This document shows positions 7,773 to 17,457 of a DNA stretch of 64,000 nucleotides, piece after piece; the first letter of the stretch is position 1, and every line of letters starts with the position of its first letter. Both the position numbers and the translations under genes were made by a program. The stretch spans positions 360,360-424,359 of the forward strand of contig JBGAIM010000006.1 in assembly GCA_044225555.1 (NCBI GenBank), given 5' to 3'. The notes under the pieces are model-generated. The model searched no databases, was not told where the DNA came from, and was given only the letters and a program-made list of their open reading frames with translations. Origin of the DNA: JADLHS01 sp044225555. GTDB lineage: Bacteria > Verrucomicrobiota > Verrucomicrobiia > Limisphaerales > JADLHS01.

Positions 7773-9455
7773 ATGAACGACACCCAACAGCTGCTCGCTG
7801 ATTACGTCGCGACCGGTTCGGAAACCGCGTTTCGCGAACTGGTGTCGCGCTATGTGAACCTGGTTTATTCGGCCGCCGTGCGTCAGGTGGCTGGCGACAC
7901 CCATCTGGCGGAGGATGTCACGCAAACGGTGTTTGCGGACCTGGCGCGTCTGGCGCGTTCGCTGTCGCGGGATGTGATGCTGGGGGGCTGGTTGCATCGG
8001 CACACGTGTTTTGTGGCCGGCAAAACCATGCGGAGCGAGCGCCGTCGCCTGGCGCGTGAAAGGCAGGCTGTTGAAATGAACTCCATGGAAGATCACTCGG
8101 CGGCAAGCCTCGCGTCGGTCGCACCGATTCTGGACGACGCAATCAATCAACTCGGCTCGGAAGATCGCGCGGCCATCATGCTTCGATTTTTCGAGCAAAA
8201 CGATTTTGCCTCGGTGGGCGCGGCGTTGGGCAGCAATGAGGAAGCGGCGCGCAAACGTGTGAATCGCGCCCTGGACAAACTGGAAGTTTTGTTGAAGCGA
8301 CGCGGTGTGGCATTGTCCGCGACGGCGCTGGCCGCTGCGTTGAGCGCGCAAGCAGTCACGGCGGCGCCGGTCGGAATGGCCGTGACGATTTCCGCCGTGG
8401 CTTTGTCTGGTACTGCGGGCAGCAGTGCCACCACTTTAACCATCCTGAAAATTATGAGCATGACCAAATTGAAAATCGGAATCATCGGAGCGGTCGTCGT
8501 AGCGGGGGTTTCCATTCCGTGGGTGATGGAACATCGGACGCAGAGCAAACTGAACGATATCAAGGCGACGTTGGCTCAACAGACCGAGCAGAACGCGCAT
8601 TTGGTGGCCGAGAATCAGCGTCTCTCCAACCTGGTGGCAAAAGCCAGCACTCCGGAGCCGGCGGTCGCCACGTCTCCGTCATCGGATACTCTGAAGTTGC
8701 GCGGTGAGGTGGGGCGATTGCGACGGGAAAATTCGGAGATCGCGGCCTCGAAGACCAATGGCCCCAGCCCACTCAGTGGCATGACGGACAATCCCGAAAT
8801 GTATCAGTTGATCCGCAAGCAGCAGCGGGCCGGAATGAGCATGGTTTACAAGGATTTTACCAACCGGATCAATCTGTCTCCTGAGCAGTCTGAAAAGATA
8901 TTTGACCTGATGGCGGACAATGTGATGGAGAACATTGATCGCATCACGGAGGTTCTCAAGGAGGGAAAGACTGGAGACGCGCTTAACCAGGTGTTTACGG
9001 CGCAGGAGGCGGCATTTTTGGAGAAGCTCCAAACGGTGCTCACGCCGGAGGAGCTTGCGAAATACAAGGATTATACCCAGAACATTGCCAGCTATCTGAC
9101 GGCGGAACAGTTCAAAGGCATGATGACCGGCGACAAGGCGGCCAAGGATGAAAAGGGGAAACAGATTTATCAACTGATGCAGGAGGAGACGGCGGCGGTT
9201 CTGGCGAGCCTGGGGTTGCCGCCGGATTTTCAGACCACGCCGACGTTGAACTTTCGCAACATCGCCTCGGAGGCGGAGGCCGAGAAGAACTTGAAATTGC
9301 TGGATGACATTTATGGTCGCGTCCTGGCCCGGTTGGGGCCGGTGTTGAGTGAGCCGGAGATCGAGAAGTTCAAGGAATTCCGATCGATTGCCATCAACGG
9401 CAATCGCATGAATCTGTCGCTCAATCGCAAGATGATGGGGCCGGGCTCAAAGTGA
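7773..9455 (+). CDS. ECF-type sigma-70 factor fused to a membrane-anchored C-terminal region
   Basis: I start at the ATG at 7773 (MNDTQQLLADYVATGSE), typical of this family; an in-frame GTG lies at 7695. Region 2 (FRELVSRYVNLVYSAAVRQV, LAEDVTQTVFADLARL) and region 4 (LGSEDRAAIMLRFFEQNDFASVGAALGSNEEAARKRVNRAL) give a complete ECF sigma. It is followed by a hydrophobic stretch, a clear transmembrane helix (KIGIIGAVVVAGVSIPW), a coiled coil (KLNDIKATLAQQTEQNAHLV) and about 300 residues of helical sequence with no named domain. Similar fusions are common in Verrucomicrobia. I infer that the C-terminal part tethers or controls the sigma domain. Confidence 0.85.
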   Translation: MNDTQQLLADYVATGSETAFRELVSRYVNLVYSAAVRQVAGDTHLAEDVTQTVFADLARLARSLSRDVMLGGWLHRHTCFVAGKTMRSERRRLARERQAVEMNSMEDHSAASLASVAPILDDAINQLGSEDRAAIMLRFFEQNDFASVGAALGSNEEAARKRVNRALDKLEVLLKRRGVALSATALAAALSAQAVTAAPVGMAVTISAVALSGTAGSSATTLTILKIMSMTKLKIGIIGAVVVAGVSIPWVMEHRTQSKLNDIKATLAQQTEQNAHLVAENQRLSNLVAKASTPEPAVATSPSSDTLKLRGEVGRLRRENSEIAASKTNGPSPLSGMTDNPEMYQLIRKQQRAGMSMVYKDFTNRINLSPEQSEKIFDLMADNVMENIDRITEVLKEGKTGDALNQVFTAQEAAFLEKLQTVLTPEELAKYKDYTQNIASYLTAEQFKGMMTGDKAAKDEKGKQIYQLMQEETAAVLASLGLPPDFQTTPTLNFRNIASEAEAEKNLKLLDDIYGRVLARLGPVLSEPEIEKFKEFRSIAINGNRMNLSLNRKMMGPGSK

Positions 9456-9549
9456 GTGGGACTGGAATCATTGCTCGAAATTGTAAGCGTGAGAGTCTGG
9501 CGTTGGAGTTGTCTCCTGAATAGTCTCTGGCATCAACGCTAACTCGATT

Positions 9550-10521
9550 GTGAATGGAAACCTGAATTCAGCACCGCCGCTTGACTTGCGCGGGGTCAGC
9601 AAGCTCTTTGGTGATTTCCGCGCCGTGGATGATGTGAGCTTCAGTCTGCCAGCGGGGTCCATCTACGGCTTTCTCGGTCCCAATGGCGCGGGCAAGACGA
9701 CGACCATTCGGATGATTCTCGAAATCATCAAGCCCACCAGTGGCAGCATCACGGTGCTGGGCGAAACCTCGGCGCTCAAAGTCCGTCAGCGTATCGGCTA
9801 TTTGCCAGAGGAAAAGGGGCTGTACAAGAAGATGAAGAACTGGGCGGTCATCGCCTACTTCGCCACCTTGAAGGGATTGAGCCGGGCCGCAGCCAAGCGA
9901 CGCGCGTTCGAGTTGCTGGAGCGTTATGGTTTGAAAGACTTCGCCAACAAACCAACCGAGGCGCTCTCGAAAGGCATGGGGCAAAAGGTGCAAATGCTGG
10001 CTTCGATCGCGCATGACCCGGAGTTTGTCATTCTCGACGAACCTTTCTCCGGCCTCGATCCGGTTAACCAGCAGGTCATGGAAGACATCATCCGCGACAT
10101 GGCCAAGCGCGGACGAACTGTTTTGTTCTCCACGCACGTGATGCAACATGCCGAGCGGCTGTGCGACCGGATTCTGCTGTTGGCCAAAGGGCGAAAGATC
10201 TTTGACGGCACCGTAGCTGAGGCAAAGCGGATCATCCCGCGTCGGGTGCGGATCGAAACCAGGGACGCCGTGACGCCTCTGAGCGAGCTTGGTGAAGTCG
10301 CTTCGGTTCGCCCGTTGCCGCTAGCGAACGATGGGGCGTCGCGACCAGCCGAGGCGTCGTGGGAAATTGAGCTGCGCGAGAATGCGGACCCGCAGGCGAT
10401 TCTTCAGGCCTGTTTTTCGCGCGGCATCCGGCTCCATAGTTTCAATCAGTCCGATCCGACCTTGCACGAGGTGTTCATGCGGCTGGTTGGGCCGGAGGCA
10501 AAGGAGGCTTCGTTCCGATGA
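9550..10521 (+). CDS. ABC-2 type transporter ATPase (NatA-like)
   Basis: 323 aa starting at GTG 9550. Walker A GPNGAGKTT, signature LSKGMGQKVQ and Walker B FVILDEPFSGLDP are intact, followed by the H-loop STHVMQHAE. The C-terminal 90 residues form the accessory domain usual in NatA/DUF4162-type ATPases. The stop overlaps the next gene's ATG by four bases, so it is translationally coupled to the permease. Family members export Na+ or other substrates; the substrate here is unknown. Because the permease is broken, this ATPase may be functionally orphaned. Confidence 0.9.
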   Translation: MNGNLNSAPPLDLRGVSKLFGDFRAVDDVSFSLPAGSIYGFLGPNGAGKTTTIRMILEIIKPTSGSITVLGETSALKVRQRIGYLPEEKGLYKKMKNWAVIAYFATLKGLSRAAAKRRAFELLERYGLKDFANKPTEALSKGMGQKVQMLASIAHDPEFVILDEPFSGLDPVNQQVMEDIIRDMAKRGRTVLFSTHVMQHAERLCDRILLLAKGRKIFDGTVAEAKRIIPRRVRIETRDAVTPLSELGEVASVRPLPLANDGASRPAEASWEIELRENADPQAILQACFSRGIRLHSFNQSDPTLHEVFMRLVGPEAKEASFR

Positions 10522-11956
10522 GATTCGCCTTCCTTGTTGCTTGGCGCGAATACGCCGAGAACGCCAAGACCAAGGGCTTCTGGCTGGGTATCCTGCTGGT
10601 GCCGATCATCATTTTCTTCAGCGCACAAGTGCCGATCTGGTTGGAGACGAAAGGCACGCCTACACGCCATTTCGTTCTGGTGGATCAATCCGGCTTGCTG
10701 GGGTCGGTCATCGAATCGCGCGTCGAGAAGTCGCATCAGCGTCAGGTGCTGAACGCGTTAAATGAGTACGCGCGCAAATATGCCAATGGAGGCCAGGGCT
10801 CGCCGCCTTCGCTGGATCAGTTCGTCAACCAAGGCGGACAGGAATCTTACCTCGCGCAACTGAAACCAAAACTGAAACTTAACGCTCCGCCGTTCAAAAC
10901 ACCGCGACGAGCCTTTGAATTGGTGTCTTTGCCGGCCGGATTGGACCGGGATGCGGACCTTGCGAGTCTGGCTAAAGAATTGAAACCCTATCTGCGGGGG
11001 GAGCGGGACGTCGGGGCGAATGGTCAATCGGTTTCACTCAGTGCGGCCATTCTCATTCCGCGTGATCTCGAAAAGCAGATTGTCCGTGCGCAAAGCAAGT
11101 CGGCTAGCGGTGACAGCGGGAACGGCATTGAATACTGGTCCGGCAATCTCGCTGACACGAAGTTGCGCGATGAAGTGGAGCAGACGGTGAATACGGAGAT
11201 CCGGCGGCGGGAGTATTTGTCACGAGGGCTGGATGCGTCGGCCATTCGCGAGGTCGAGCAAACCTACGCGCCATTTTCCAGCCTGAATCCCAAGAAGGAA
11301 ACCGGAAAGGAAGCCGTCAGTGCGGCGGACATCATCAAGCAGTGGGCGCCGAGCGCGTTTGTGTATCTGCTCTGGGTGGCGATCTTCGCCATCGTGCAGA
11401 TGCTGCTGAACAACATCATCGAGGAAAAATCCAATCGCATTATCGAGGTGCTGCTTTCGTCAGTAACGCCCGGTGAATTGATGATGGGCAAATTGTTCGG
11501 CATCGCCGCGGTGGGATTGACCATGGTGGGTTCGTGGATTCTGGCATTGTTCGGTGTGCTGGGCTGGAAGGCCAGCGGCGTGGCGGGCGCGGCGGCCGTG
11601 ACCGGACAGATCTTGCGCTGGGGAGCGTGTGCAACACGCTCAAGGAGGCGCAGAGTTACATGGGCGTGATTACGATGATCATGATGGTGCCGTTGCTCAC
11701 CTTGACGTTCATTCCCAAAGACCCCAACGGTGTGCTGGCGCGCGTGCTTTCGTGGATTCCGCTTTACACGCCATTCATCATGATGAACCGGGCGATGGCC
11801 GATCCGCCGTTGATTGATCTGATCGGCACGCTGATTTTGTTGGTCGCGTCGGCAGCGGGCGCGTTGTGGATGGCGGCCAAGGTATTTCGCATCGGCATTT
11901 TGCGCACCGGCCAGCCGCCGAAACTTCTGGAAATGTTGCGTTGGTTGAAACGTTGA
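10518..11956 (+). pseudogene. ABC-2 permease (NatB-like) broken by a frame-shifting deletion
   Basis: The first frame (10518-11669) codes for an N-terminal membrane helix, a long extracytoplasmic domain and two C-terminal helices (VYLLWVAIFAIVQMLLNNII; FGIAAVGLTMVGSWILALFGVLG). It then runs into ACATRSRRRRVTWA and a stop. From about 11621 the correct family sequence resumes in another frame (GSVCNTLKEAQSYMGVITMIM... to LRWLKR, stop at 11956). In NatB relatives a further membrane helix of very roughly 25-50 residues lies just before GSVCNTLKEAQ and is missing here. So the break is a deletion not divisible by three near 11618-11623, not a simple base error. It could be a real mutation or an assembly collapse. 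Confidence 0.85.
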
Positions 11957-11980
11957 ACCTTACCCTTAACAAATAACTCA

Positions 11981-12724
11981 ATGAAAACAAAATCCCTGCT
12001 TGCGATGCTGCTGTTGGTATCGGCCCAGATTGCCTTTGCCGCCACGGCGACTAACGATGTCACTGGTAACTGGCTCGGCACGCTGGATACCGGCATGGCG
12101 AAACTCCGACTGTCATTCAAAATTAGCAGGGCGGCCGATGGCGGATTGACGGCCAAGCTGGACAGCCTCGACCAAGGCGCACGCGATATTCCGGCAGATC
12201 CGGTCACGGTGAGCAACAAGACACTGCGAATCGAGGTCAAGTCCGTGAAAGGGCTGTACGTGGGTACGCTCGACGCAACGGGAACCAAAGCCACCGGCGT
12301 GTGGTCACAAGGTCCGGCTGTGTTGGCATTGACCCTGGAAAAGGGGCGAGGGACAAATGTCTTGGCGGACTCGGAAAAACTTTCGCCTGAGGATTCGGCC
12401 GCGAACAAACGGGCAGCGGAGAAAGTGGTCGGCATATGGAACGGTACTTTGTCCACGGCGACGGATGACCTTCGGTTGCGAGTGAACATTGCGAAAACCG
12501 CGTCAGGTGGCGCGAGTGGCACAATGGATAGTTTGGATCAGGGCGCAAATGGGATTCCCATCAGCGCGATCACGCTCAAGGAGAGCAAACTGCGCTTTGA
12601 GGTGCGAGGAATTGGCGGCGTTTACGAAGGCACGTTGAACACCAATGGTGCCGCGCTCAAGGGCGAATGGAAGCAAGGCGGTGGAGCGATGCCGCTGGAT
12701 TTAACAAAAGCAGCTTCGAAATAG
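11981..12724 (+). CDS. Secreted protein made of two lipase-associated beta modules
   Basis: 247 aa with a cleavable signal peptide (MKTKSLLAMLLLVSAQIAFA). The mature protein is two homologous modules of about 100 residues. Each has G-W/N-GTL near its start, a central LDSLDQGA or MDSLDQGA motif, a LRxEV strand, G(L/V)Y(V/E)GTL, and an ending W-QG(P/G). This module is known to me as the N-terminal part of exported serine hydrolases, where it precedes a catalytic alpha/beta domain. Here it stands alone without a GxSxG motif, so I infer a binding role rather than catalysis. The gene follows the broken ABC-2 permease by 24 bases. Confidence 0.75.
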   Translation: MKTKSLLAMLLLVSAQIAFAATATNDVTGNWLGTLDTGMAKLRLSFKISRAADGGLTAKLDSLDQGARDIPADPVTVSNKTLRIEVKSVKGLYVGTLDATGTKATGVWSQGPAVLALTLEKGRGTNVLADSEKLSPEDSAANKRAAEKVVGIWNGTLSTATDDLRLRVNIAKTASGGASGTMDSLDQGANGIPISAITLKESKLRFEVRGIGGVYEGTLNTNGAALKGEWKQGGGAMPLDLTKAASK

Positions 12725-12738
12725 CGAAAGCGCTTGGG

Positions 12739-13845
12739 TCAATGTGATTGAAGGCGATAGAGCTCGCTTCCCGCGAGTAGGAACGCGCCGACGCCGTAAA
12801 CGTCGCTCGAATTCGGATCGAACTTTTTCGGGTCTGCACCAACCGGTTGGACATGGGTAAGTTTGCCATCGGCATCCACACATTCGACCAACGCAGCCCA
12901 ACCTTTGAATATCGCCGGTTGGAATTTTGCGCGATCCAGCAAACCGTTGTTCAGGCCCCACGCCAGGGCGTAGGTGTAGAAGCCCGAGCCGCTGGTTTCC
13001 TTGAGGGGATAGCTTTCTGGATCAAGCAGGCTGGAACGCCAAAGTCCATCGGATTGTTGGCAGATCAGGATTTTGTCGGCCATTTCGCGGAACAATTTCT
13101 CGAAGCGAGGGCGGTCGGGATGGTCTTTGGGTAGATAATCCAGCACACGCGCCGTGCCAGCCATGACCCAACCGTTGCCTCGACTCCAGAAAACTTTCTT
13201 TCCGTTTGTTTCGCGCTTGTCGAAGTACGTGCTGTCGCGGAAATACAGGTGTTCGTCCTTGTCGTAGAGGTAGTCGGTTGTAATCCACCATTCGCGAGTC
13301 ATGAAGTCCAGGTAACGTTTGTCGCCGGTGATTTTGTGGAGGCGTGCCCAAGCCGGTGGTGACATGAACAAAGCGTCGCACCATGACCAGCGGTCACTCG
13401 CGCCCTTGAGGTTGAATTGAAGACTGTTCGTGCTTGGGTTTGCAAGAATGTAATCGAAGCGCTCCTGCGTAGGCTTGAGCATGGCGGCGTCAGGATGCTT
13501 CAGATACAACTCCAGATACGTCTGCGTCACACAATGGTCGTCCGCGTGATAAATGCGCTTGGCAGGTTTCCAACTGAACTTCTTCCCCATCGCCATCATG
13601 GCGTCGTGATACTTGGGGTCATCGGTCATGCGACACCACGCCATCATTCCGGTGTACAGCGCGCCCCAGGTCCAGGCATCTTCGCTGTAGCGGCTGCCGG
13701 ACGCCGAGGGGTTGGTAAGCTGCCAGTCCGCGACACGTTTCATCACCGCGCGAATCTCCGCAGGCTCGGCCGGGTTCGCGTTGACCGATGGCAAAAAAGC
13801 AGCCAGTCCGAAGGCGAGAACTGAATTCAATAAGGTGGAGCGCAT
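12739..13845 (-). CDS. GH105/GH88-type unsaturated glycuronyl hydrolase, exported
   Basis: I use the ATG at 13845, which gives the signal peptide MRSTLLNSVLAFGLAAFLPSVNA; the longer frame from 13947 adds a non-signal prefix overlapping the divergent gene. The mature protein of about 345 aa has the (alpha/alpha)6-barrel motifs of the YteR/YesR family: DAWTWGALYTGMMAW, YHADDHCVTQTYLEL, WSWCDALFMSPPAWARL, FWSRGNGWVMAGTARVL and SGSGFYTYALAWGLNNGLL. Such enzymes remove unsaturated galacturonic acid from oligosaccharides left by pectate or rhamnogalacturonan lyases. Its export suggests action in the periplasm. Confidence 0.88.
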   Translation of the reverse strand: MRSTLLNSVLAFGLAAFLPSVNANPAEPAEIRAVMKRVADWQLTNPSASGSRYSEDAWTWGALYTGMMAWCRMTDDPKYHDAMMAMGKKFSWKPAKRIYHADDHCVTQTYLELYLKHPDAAMLKPTQERFDYILANPSTNSLQFNLKGASDRWSWCDALFMSPPAWARLHKITGDKRYLDFMTREWWITTDYLYDKDEHLYFRDSTYFDKRETNGKKVFWSRGNGWVMAGTARVLDYLPKDHPDRPRFEKLFREMADKILICQQSDGLWRSSLLDPESYPLKETSGSGFYTYALAWGLNNGLLDRAKFQPAIFKGWAALVECVDADGKLTHVQPVGADPKKFDPNSSDVYGVGAFLLAGSELYRLQSH

Positions 13846-13937
13846 GGCCGGATGATTTGCCAAACTGGGGCCAAACTCAATCCAACAATTGTTCGACGGG
13901 ACCTGCCGCGGACAAGGGTTGATGCCGGGAGTCGGGC

Positions 13938-16415
13938 ATGACACCATCGGGCATGAACGTACGCGTGCTATTGGTCTGCGGCTGCCTAATTGGTGGTTTT
14001 GTCAGCAGTGGCGAAAGCGCGTCCGCGCGAATTGAGAAGCCGCTGGTGCTCGTCTCCAACCCGCCTCCGGTGCAGATGCTCGTGCCGGGATTCACCGTGC
14101 GCGAGTTGCCGTTGGAGTTGAACAATATCAACTGCTTTGCCTGCGCGCCGGACGGACGACTCTTTGCGCTTTGCTATGACGGGAATGTTTTCCAATTGAA
14201 AGACACCAACGGCGATGGGTTGGAAGACACGGCGACCTATTTTTACAAGAACGACAAGAACGAGATTCTCCCCAGCATCGGCATGTGCTGGGGACCGGGC
14301 GGACTTTACATTGCGAGTCAAGGCCGAGTGATCCGCTTGCGGGACAGGGGTGACGGTACGGCGGAATTGGAAACGGTGACGAGTGGCTGGCCGCCGCCAA
14401 GTTCATCGGCGGGTTCGAATCTCGACGCGGTTGGCGTGGCGGTGGACCAGGCTGGCAGCATATACTTCGGGCTGGGGGTCGATGCGTGGAATCAAGCCTA
14501 TCGAGTCAACAAGGTGACCGGAAAATCCGACTACAACCTTCATAGTGAGCGCGGTACGGTGATGAAGATTTCTCCCGATTGGAAGCGGCGTGAGATTATT
14601 TGCACGGGGATGCGTTTCCCGGTCGGCATGGCATTTAATGCCGCCGGGGATTTATTCACCACAGACCAGGAAGGCGCAACGTGGTTGCCCAACGGAAATC
14701 CGTTCGACGAGTTGCTGCACATCCAACCGGGCCGGCACTATGGTTTTCCGCCGCGACATCCGAAGTACCTGCCCGACGTGATTGATGAGCCAAGCACGTT
14801 TGACTACGCACCGCAGCATCAATCCACTTGTGGGGTGCACTTCAATGACGGCAAAAATGTTTTTGGCCCGGAGTGGTGGCGTGGCGACGTAATTGTCTCC
14901 GGCGAGTCGCGGGGCAAAATCTGGCGGACCAAGCTGGTGAAAACCGCCGCCGGTTATATCGCCAAGACGGACCTCATTGCGTGTCTTTCCTATCTCACGA
15001 TAGATGCGATGCCTACGCCGCAAGGTGATTTATTGGTGTGCTGTCACACTGGTCAACCCGATTGGGGCACGGGACCGCAAGGGAAGGGGAAGTTGTTCAA
15101 GATTTCCTACACGGACAAGAATGCGCCGCAACCGGTGCTGACCTACCGTTATTGTAATACGGATACGCGCGCGGTGTTCGACCGAGCGCTCACTTATGCG
15201 GAGCGTGATTTTACAAACGAATGCGCCGTGACCATCGGCAAGTATGTAACGGCTGGCGAGAGGTTCGAATCTTTTCGTCCTGGTTATCAGGTGGTGAAGA
15301 ATCAACGGACCATGCCGCGATTTGAGCTGGTTGTCGAAGAGGCCCACGTGCGCCCGGACAAGTGCTCGTTTTTGGTGCGGACGGCAGGAGAACGCGAAGC
15401 AGTGAACTACGCAGTTTGTCTGCCGAGTCTGTCGCCTGACGGAGAGGAACGCATTGAGGTTCTCACCGATGTTGCCGGCGTTCGGGCTTTTTGGGCGCCC
15501 GCCTCAGGCAAAGTGTGGGAGGGTTGGCTGCCCCACTTGGATTTGATTGCGGCACGCGGTCTCACTATCGGCAGTAGCGAGCACGAATCTCTTTTCAAAC
15601 AAATGAGAAGGCGCGGAACGCTCACCTTGCGCGGGCAACTGGACCTGTTCTCCATGCTGCACCCGGCGGTGCAGCCGGAATCGAAGCTCGATTACGAGTA
15701 TCCGCCTGAGACCGTCACGCTCGTGCTCAAGTCCAACTCGAAACTGGACTTGAAAGTGGGGACAAACGTCGTGACCACGGGCCGCAATGAAGCGCGCATC
15801 ACCACGCAACCAAAGGAGAATCGTTGGTTGCCCCTGGAAGTCAGCCTTGCTACGGGCGGAGGCGAGCCGCAGTTGGATGTCAGTTGGTTCACAGCTCAAG
15901 ATCCGCGTCCACGACCGCTGCCATTGCGGCGGGTGCTTTTGCCCTGGGCGCAACCGTATCAGGCTGTGGCTGTGGTCAGTCACACGCCGGAGATCGAAAG
16001 CGCGAGCTGGCAGCGCGGCAAAGAAATTTTCTTTGGCGAACAGGCGGGTTGTTACAAATGCCACACGATTCGCGGCGAGGGCGGGAAGATTGGCGCGGAT
16101 TTGTCCAATCTGATCTACCGAGATTATGCGTCGGTGTTCAAGGATATCACCGAACCGAGCGCCGCGATCAATCCAGACCATATCGCCTACAATGTTCAAC
16201 TGACAGACGGCGAAGTGGAGACGGGCGTGTTGTTGGAGAATAGTCAGGAAGAAATCGTGCTCGGTCAGGTCACCAGCAAGAGCTTGAAAATTCCCAGGGC
16301 AAAAGTTGCGAACATGAAAGCTTCGGCGATTTCCCTGATGCCCGAAGGATTGCTGAAAGGCCTGACCGAGCAACAGCAACACGACTTGCTCCGGTTTCTG
16401 CTGACTGTGCAATGA
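13938..16415 (+). CDS. PVC-type membrane-bound dehydrogenase-like protein with c-haem domain
   Basis: 825 aa. After a signal (VRVLLVCGCLIGGFVSSGESASA) comes a long NHL/glucose-dehydrogenase-like beta-propeller (GFTVRELPLELNNINCFACAPDGRLFALCYDGNVF; DTNGDGLEDTATYFY; GMRFPVGMAFNAAGDLFTTDQEG). The C-terminal domain of about 130 residues contains the haem motif CYKCH (Cys705, Cys708, His709). It continues IGADLSNLIYRDYASVFKDITEPSAAINPDH, the signature of the haem-binding domain abundant in Planctomycetes and Verrucomicrobia. It is presumed to oxidise a sugar or alcohol and pass electrons to the haem. Met6 is an alternative start. ThuA-like gene follows 16 bases downstream. Confidence 0.88.
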   Translation: MTPSGMNVRVLLVCGCLIGGFVSSGESASARIEKPLVLVSNPPPVQMLVPGFTVRELPLELNNINCFACAPDGRLFALCYDGNVFQLKDTNGDGLEDTATYFYKNDKNEILPSIGMCWGPGGLYIASQGRVIRLRDRGDGTAELETVTSGWPPPSSSAGSNLDAVGVAVDQAGSIYFGLGVDAWNQAYRVNKVTGKSDYNLHSERGTVMKISPDWKRREIICTGMRFPVGMAFNAAGDLFTTDQEGATWLPNGNPFDELLHIQPGRHYGFPPRHPKYLPDVIDEPSTFDYAPQHQSTCGVHFNDGKNVFGPEWWRGDVIVSGESRGKIWRTKLVKTAAGYIAKTDLIACLSYLTIDAMPTPQGDLLVCCHTGQPDWGTGPQGKGKLFKISYTDKNAPQPVLTYRYCNTDTRAVFDRALTYAERDFTNECAVTIGKYVTAGERFESFRPGYQVVKNQRTMPRFELVVEEAHVRPDKCSFLVRTAGEREAVNYAVCLPSLSPDGEERIEVLTDVAGVRAFWAPASGKVWEGWLPHLDLIAARGLTIGSSEHESLFKQMRRRGTLTLRGQLDLFSMLHPAVQPESKLDYEYPPETVTLVLKSNSKLDLKVGTNVVTTGRNEARITTQPKENRWLPLEVSLATGGGEPQLDVSWFTAQDPRPRPLPLRRVLLPWAQPYQAVAVVSHTPEIESASWQRGKEIFFGEQAGCYKCHTIRGEGGKIGADLSNLIYRDYASVFKDITEPSAAINPDHIAYNVQLTDGEVETGVLLENSQEEIVLGQVTSKSLKIPRAKVANMKASAISLMPEGLLKGLTEQQQHDLLRFLLTVQ

Positions 16416-16431
16416 ACGAGAGATTGATGAT

Positions 16432-17295
16432 ATGAAAGCGCTCCTCTTTCTTTGTGGTTTGTTGCTGGGACTGGCGATGACAAGTAGTGCTACAGCCGCG
16501 GATGGTGGCGGCAAAATCAAAGTGCTGGTGGTTACCGGCGGGCATGGGTTTGAGCAGGAGCCGTTCTTCAAAATGTTTTCGGACGACGCGGCGATTGAAT
16601 TCACCGCCGCGGAGCACGCGAAGACCAACGCGAGTGTTTACGACCGGGACGATTTGCTGAGTTACGACGTGGTGGTGCTTTACGACATGGTTCAGAAAAT
16701 CACCGACGCGCAGAAAGCGAAGTTCATGGCGTTGTTCGACAAGGGAGTCGGACTGGTTGTGTTGCATCACGCGCTGGGCTCGTATCAGGCTTGGCCGGAA
16801 TACGAGAGCATCATCGGGGGGCGCTACCAGGAACCAGTTCCCAGCAAGCCGGGCACGGTCACCGAGACGGTCGGCTGGCAGCATGACGTGGATTTTCCGG
16901 TCGTGATTGTGACCACGAATCATCCGGTGACCGCCGGGCTAAATGACTTTCTGATTCACGACGAGATTTATTGGGGCTTTCGTGTCGGCAACGATGTGAC
17001 ACCGCTCATCACAACGACGCATCCGAAGAGCGGCAAGCCACTGGGGTGGGCGCGCACGCAGGGCAAGTCACGCGTGGTTTATCTGCAGCTCGGACACGGC
17101 AAGGAGGCATTCGAGAACGAGAACTGCCGTCGGCTGGTCGCGCAGAGTATTGGTTGGGCGGCGAACCACCCAAATTCAGGCAAGTCGGCGAGAGCGGTCG
17201 AACCGCGCGAATTTCTGCCGCAGCGGTCCGACGCCACCGACCACACGAATCTTATCTGGCCAAAGTCAGATTCTACTCCAGGCGCGAATCGCTGA
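16432..17295 (+). CDS. ThuA-like domain protein, exported
   Basis: 287 aa with a signal peptide ending near SSATAADGG. The body is a glutamine-amidotransferase-like fold of the ThuA family: KVLVVTGGHGFEQEPFFKMF at the start, YDVVVLYDMVQKITDAQK, then GLVVLHHALGSYQAWPEYESIIGGRY, and HPVTAGLNDFLIHDEIYWGF. ThuA proteins occur in disaccharide-utilisation loci and often sit beside PVC c-haem proteins, as here. The exact reaction is not established; a role in oxidation of keto-sugars is an inference from known 3-keto-disaccharide systems. It probably shares a transcript with the upstream haem protein. Confidence 0.85.
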   Translation: MKALLFLCGLLLGLAMTSSATAADGGGKIKVLVVTGGHGFEQEPFFKMFSDDAAIEFTAAEHAKTNASVYDRDDLLSYDVVVLYDMVQKITDAQKAKFMALFDKGVGLVVLHHALGSYQAWPEYESIIGGRYQEPVPSKPGTVTETVGWQHDVDFPVVIVTTNHPVTAGLNDFLIHDEIYWGFRVGNDVTPLITTTHPKSGKPLGWARTQGKSRVVYLQLGHGKEAFENENCRRLVAQSIGWAANHPNSGKSARAVEPREFLPQRSDATDHTNLIWPKSDSTPGANR

Positions 17296-17457
17296 GGTTT
17301 TCGTTCAACAAGCACCTCGGCTCCCTTCGGTCGGGTCGGTCGTTCAGCGTGAATAATTCCTTGTGACTGGTCGTCTGCCTCGCGGGCTCCGTCGGCGAGT
17401 CAACGGCATTTCCTGTTTGCACCCAGCCGGCGGAGTTCTATCCTTAGTCATATTATT

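Noticed and set aside
10518..11956. Programmed ribosomal frameshift in the ABC-2 permease
   Set aside because: Conserved sequence is missing at the switch and there is no slippery heptamer, so a deletion explains it better.
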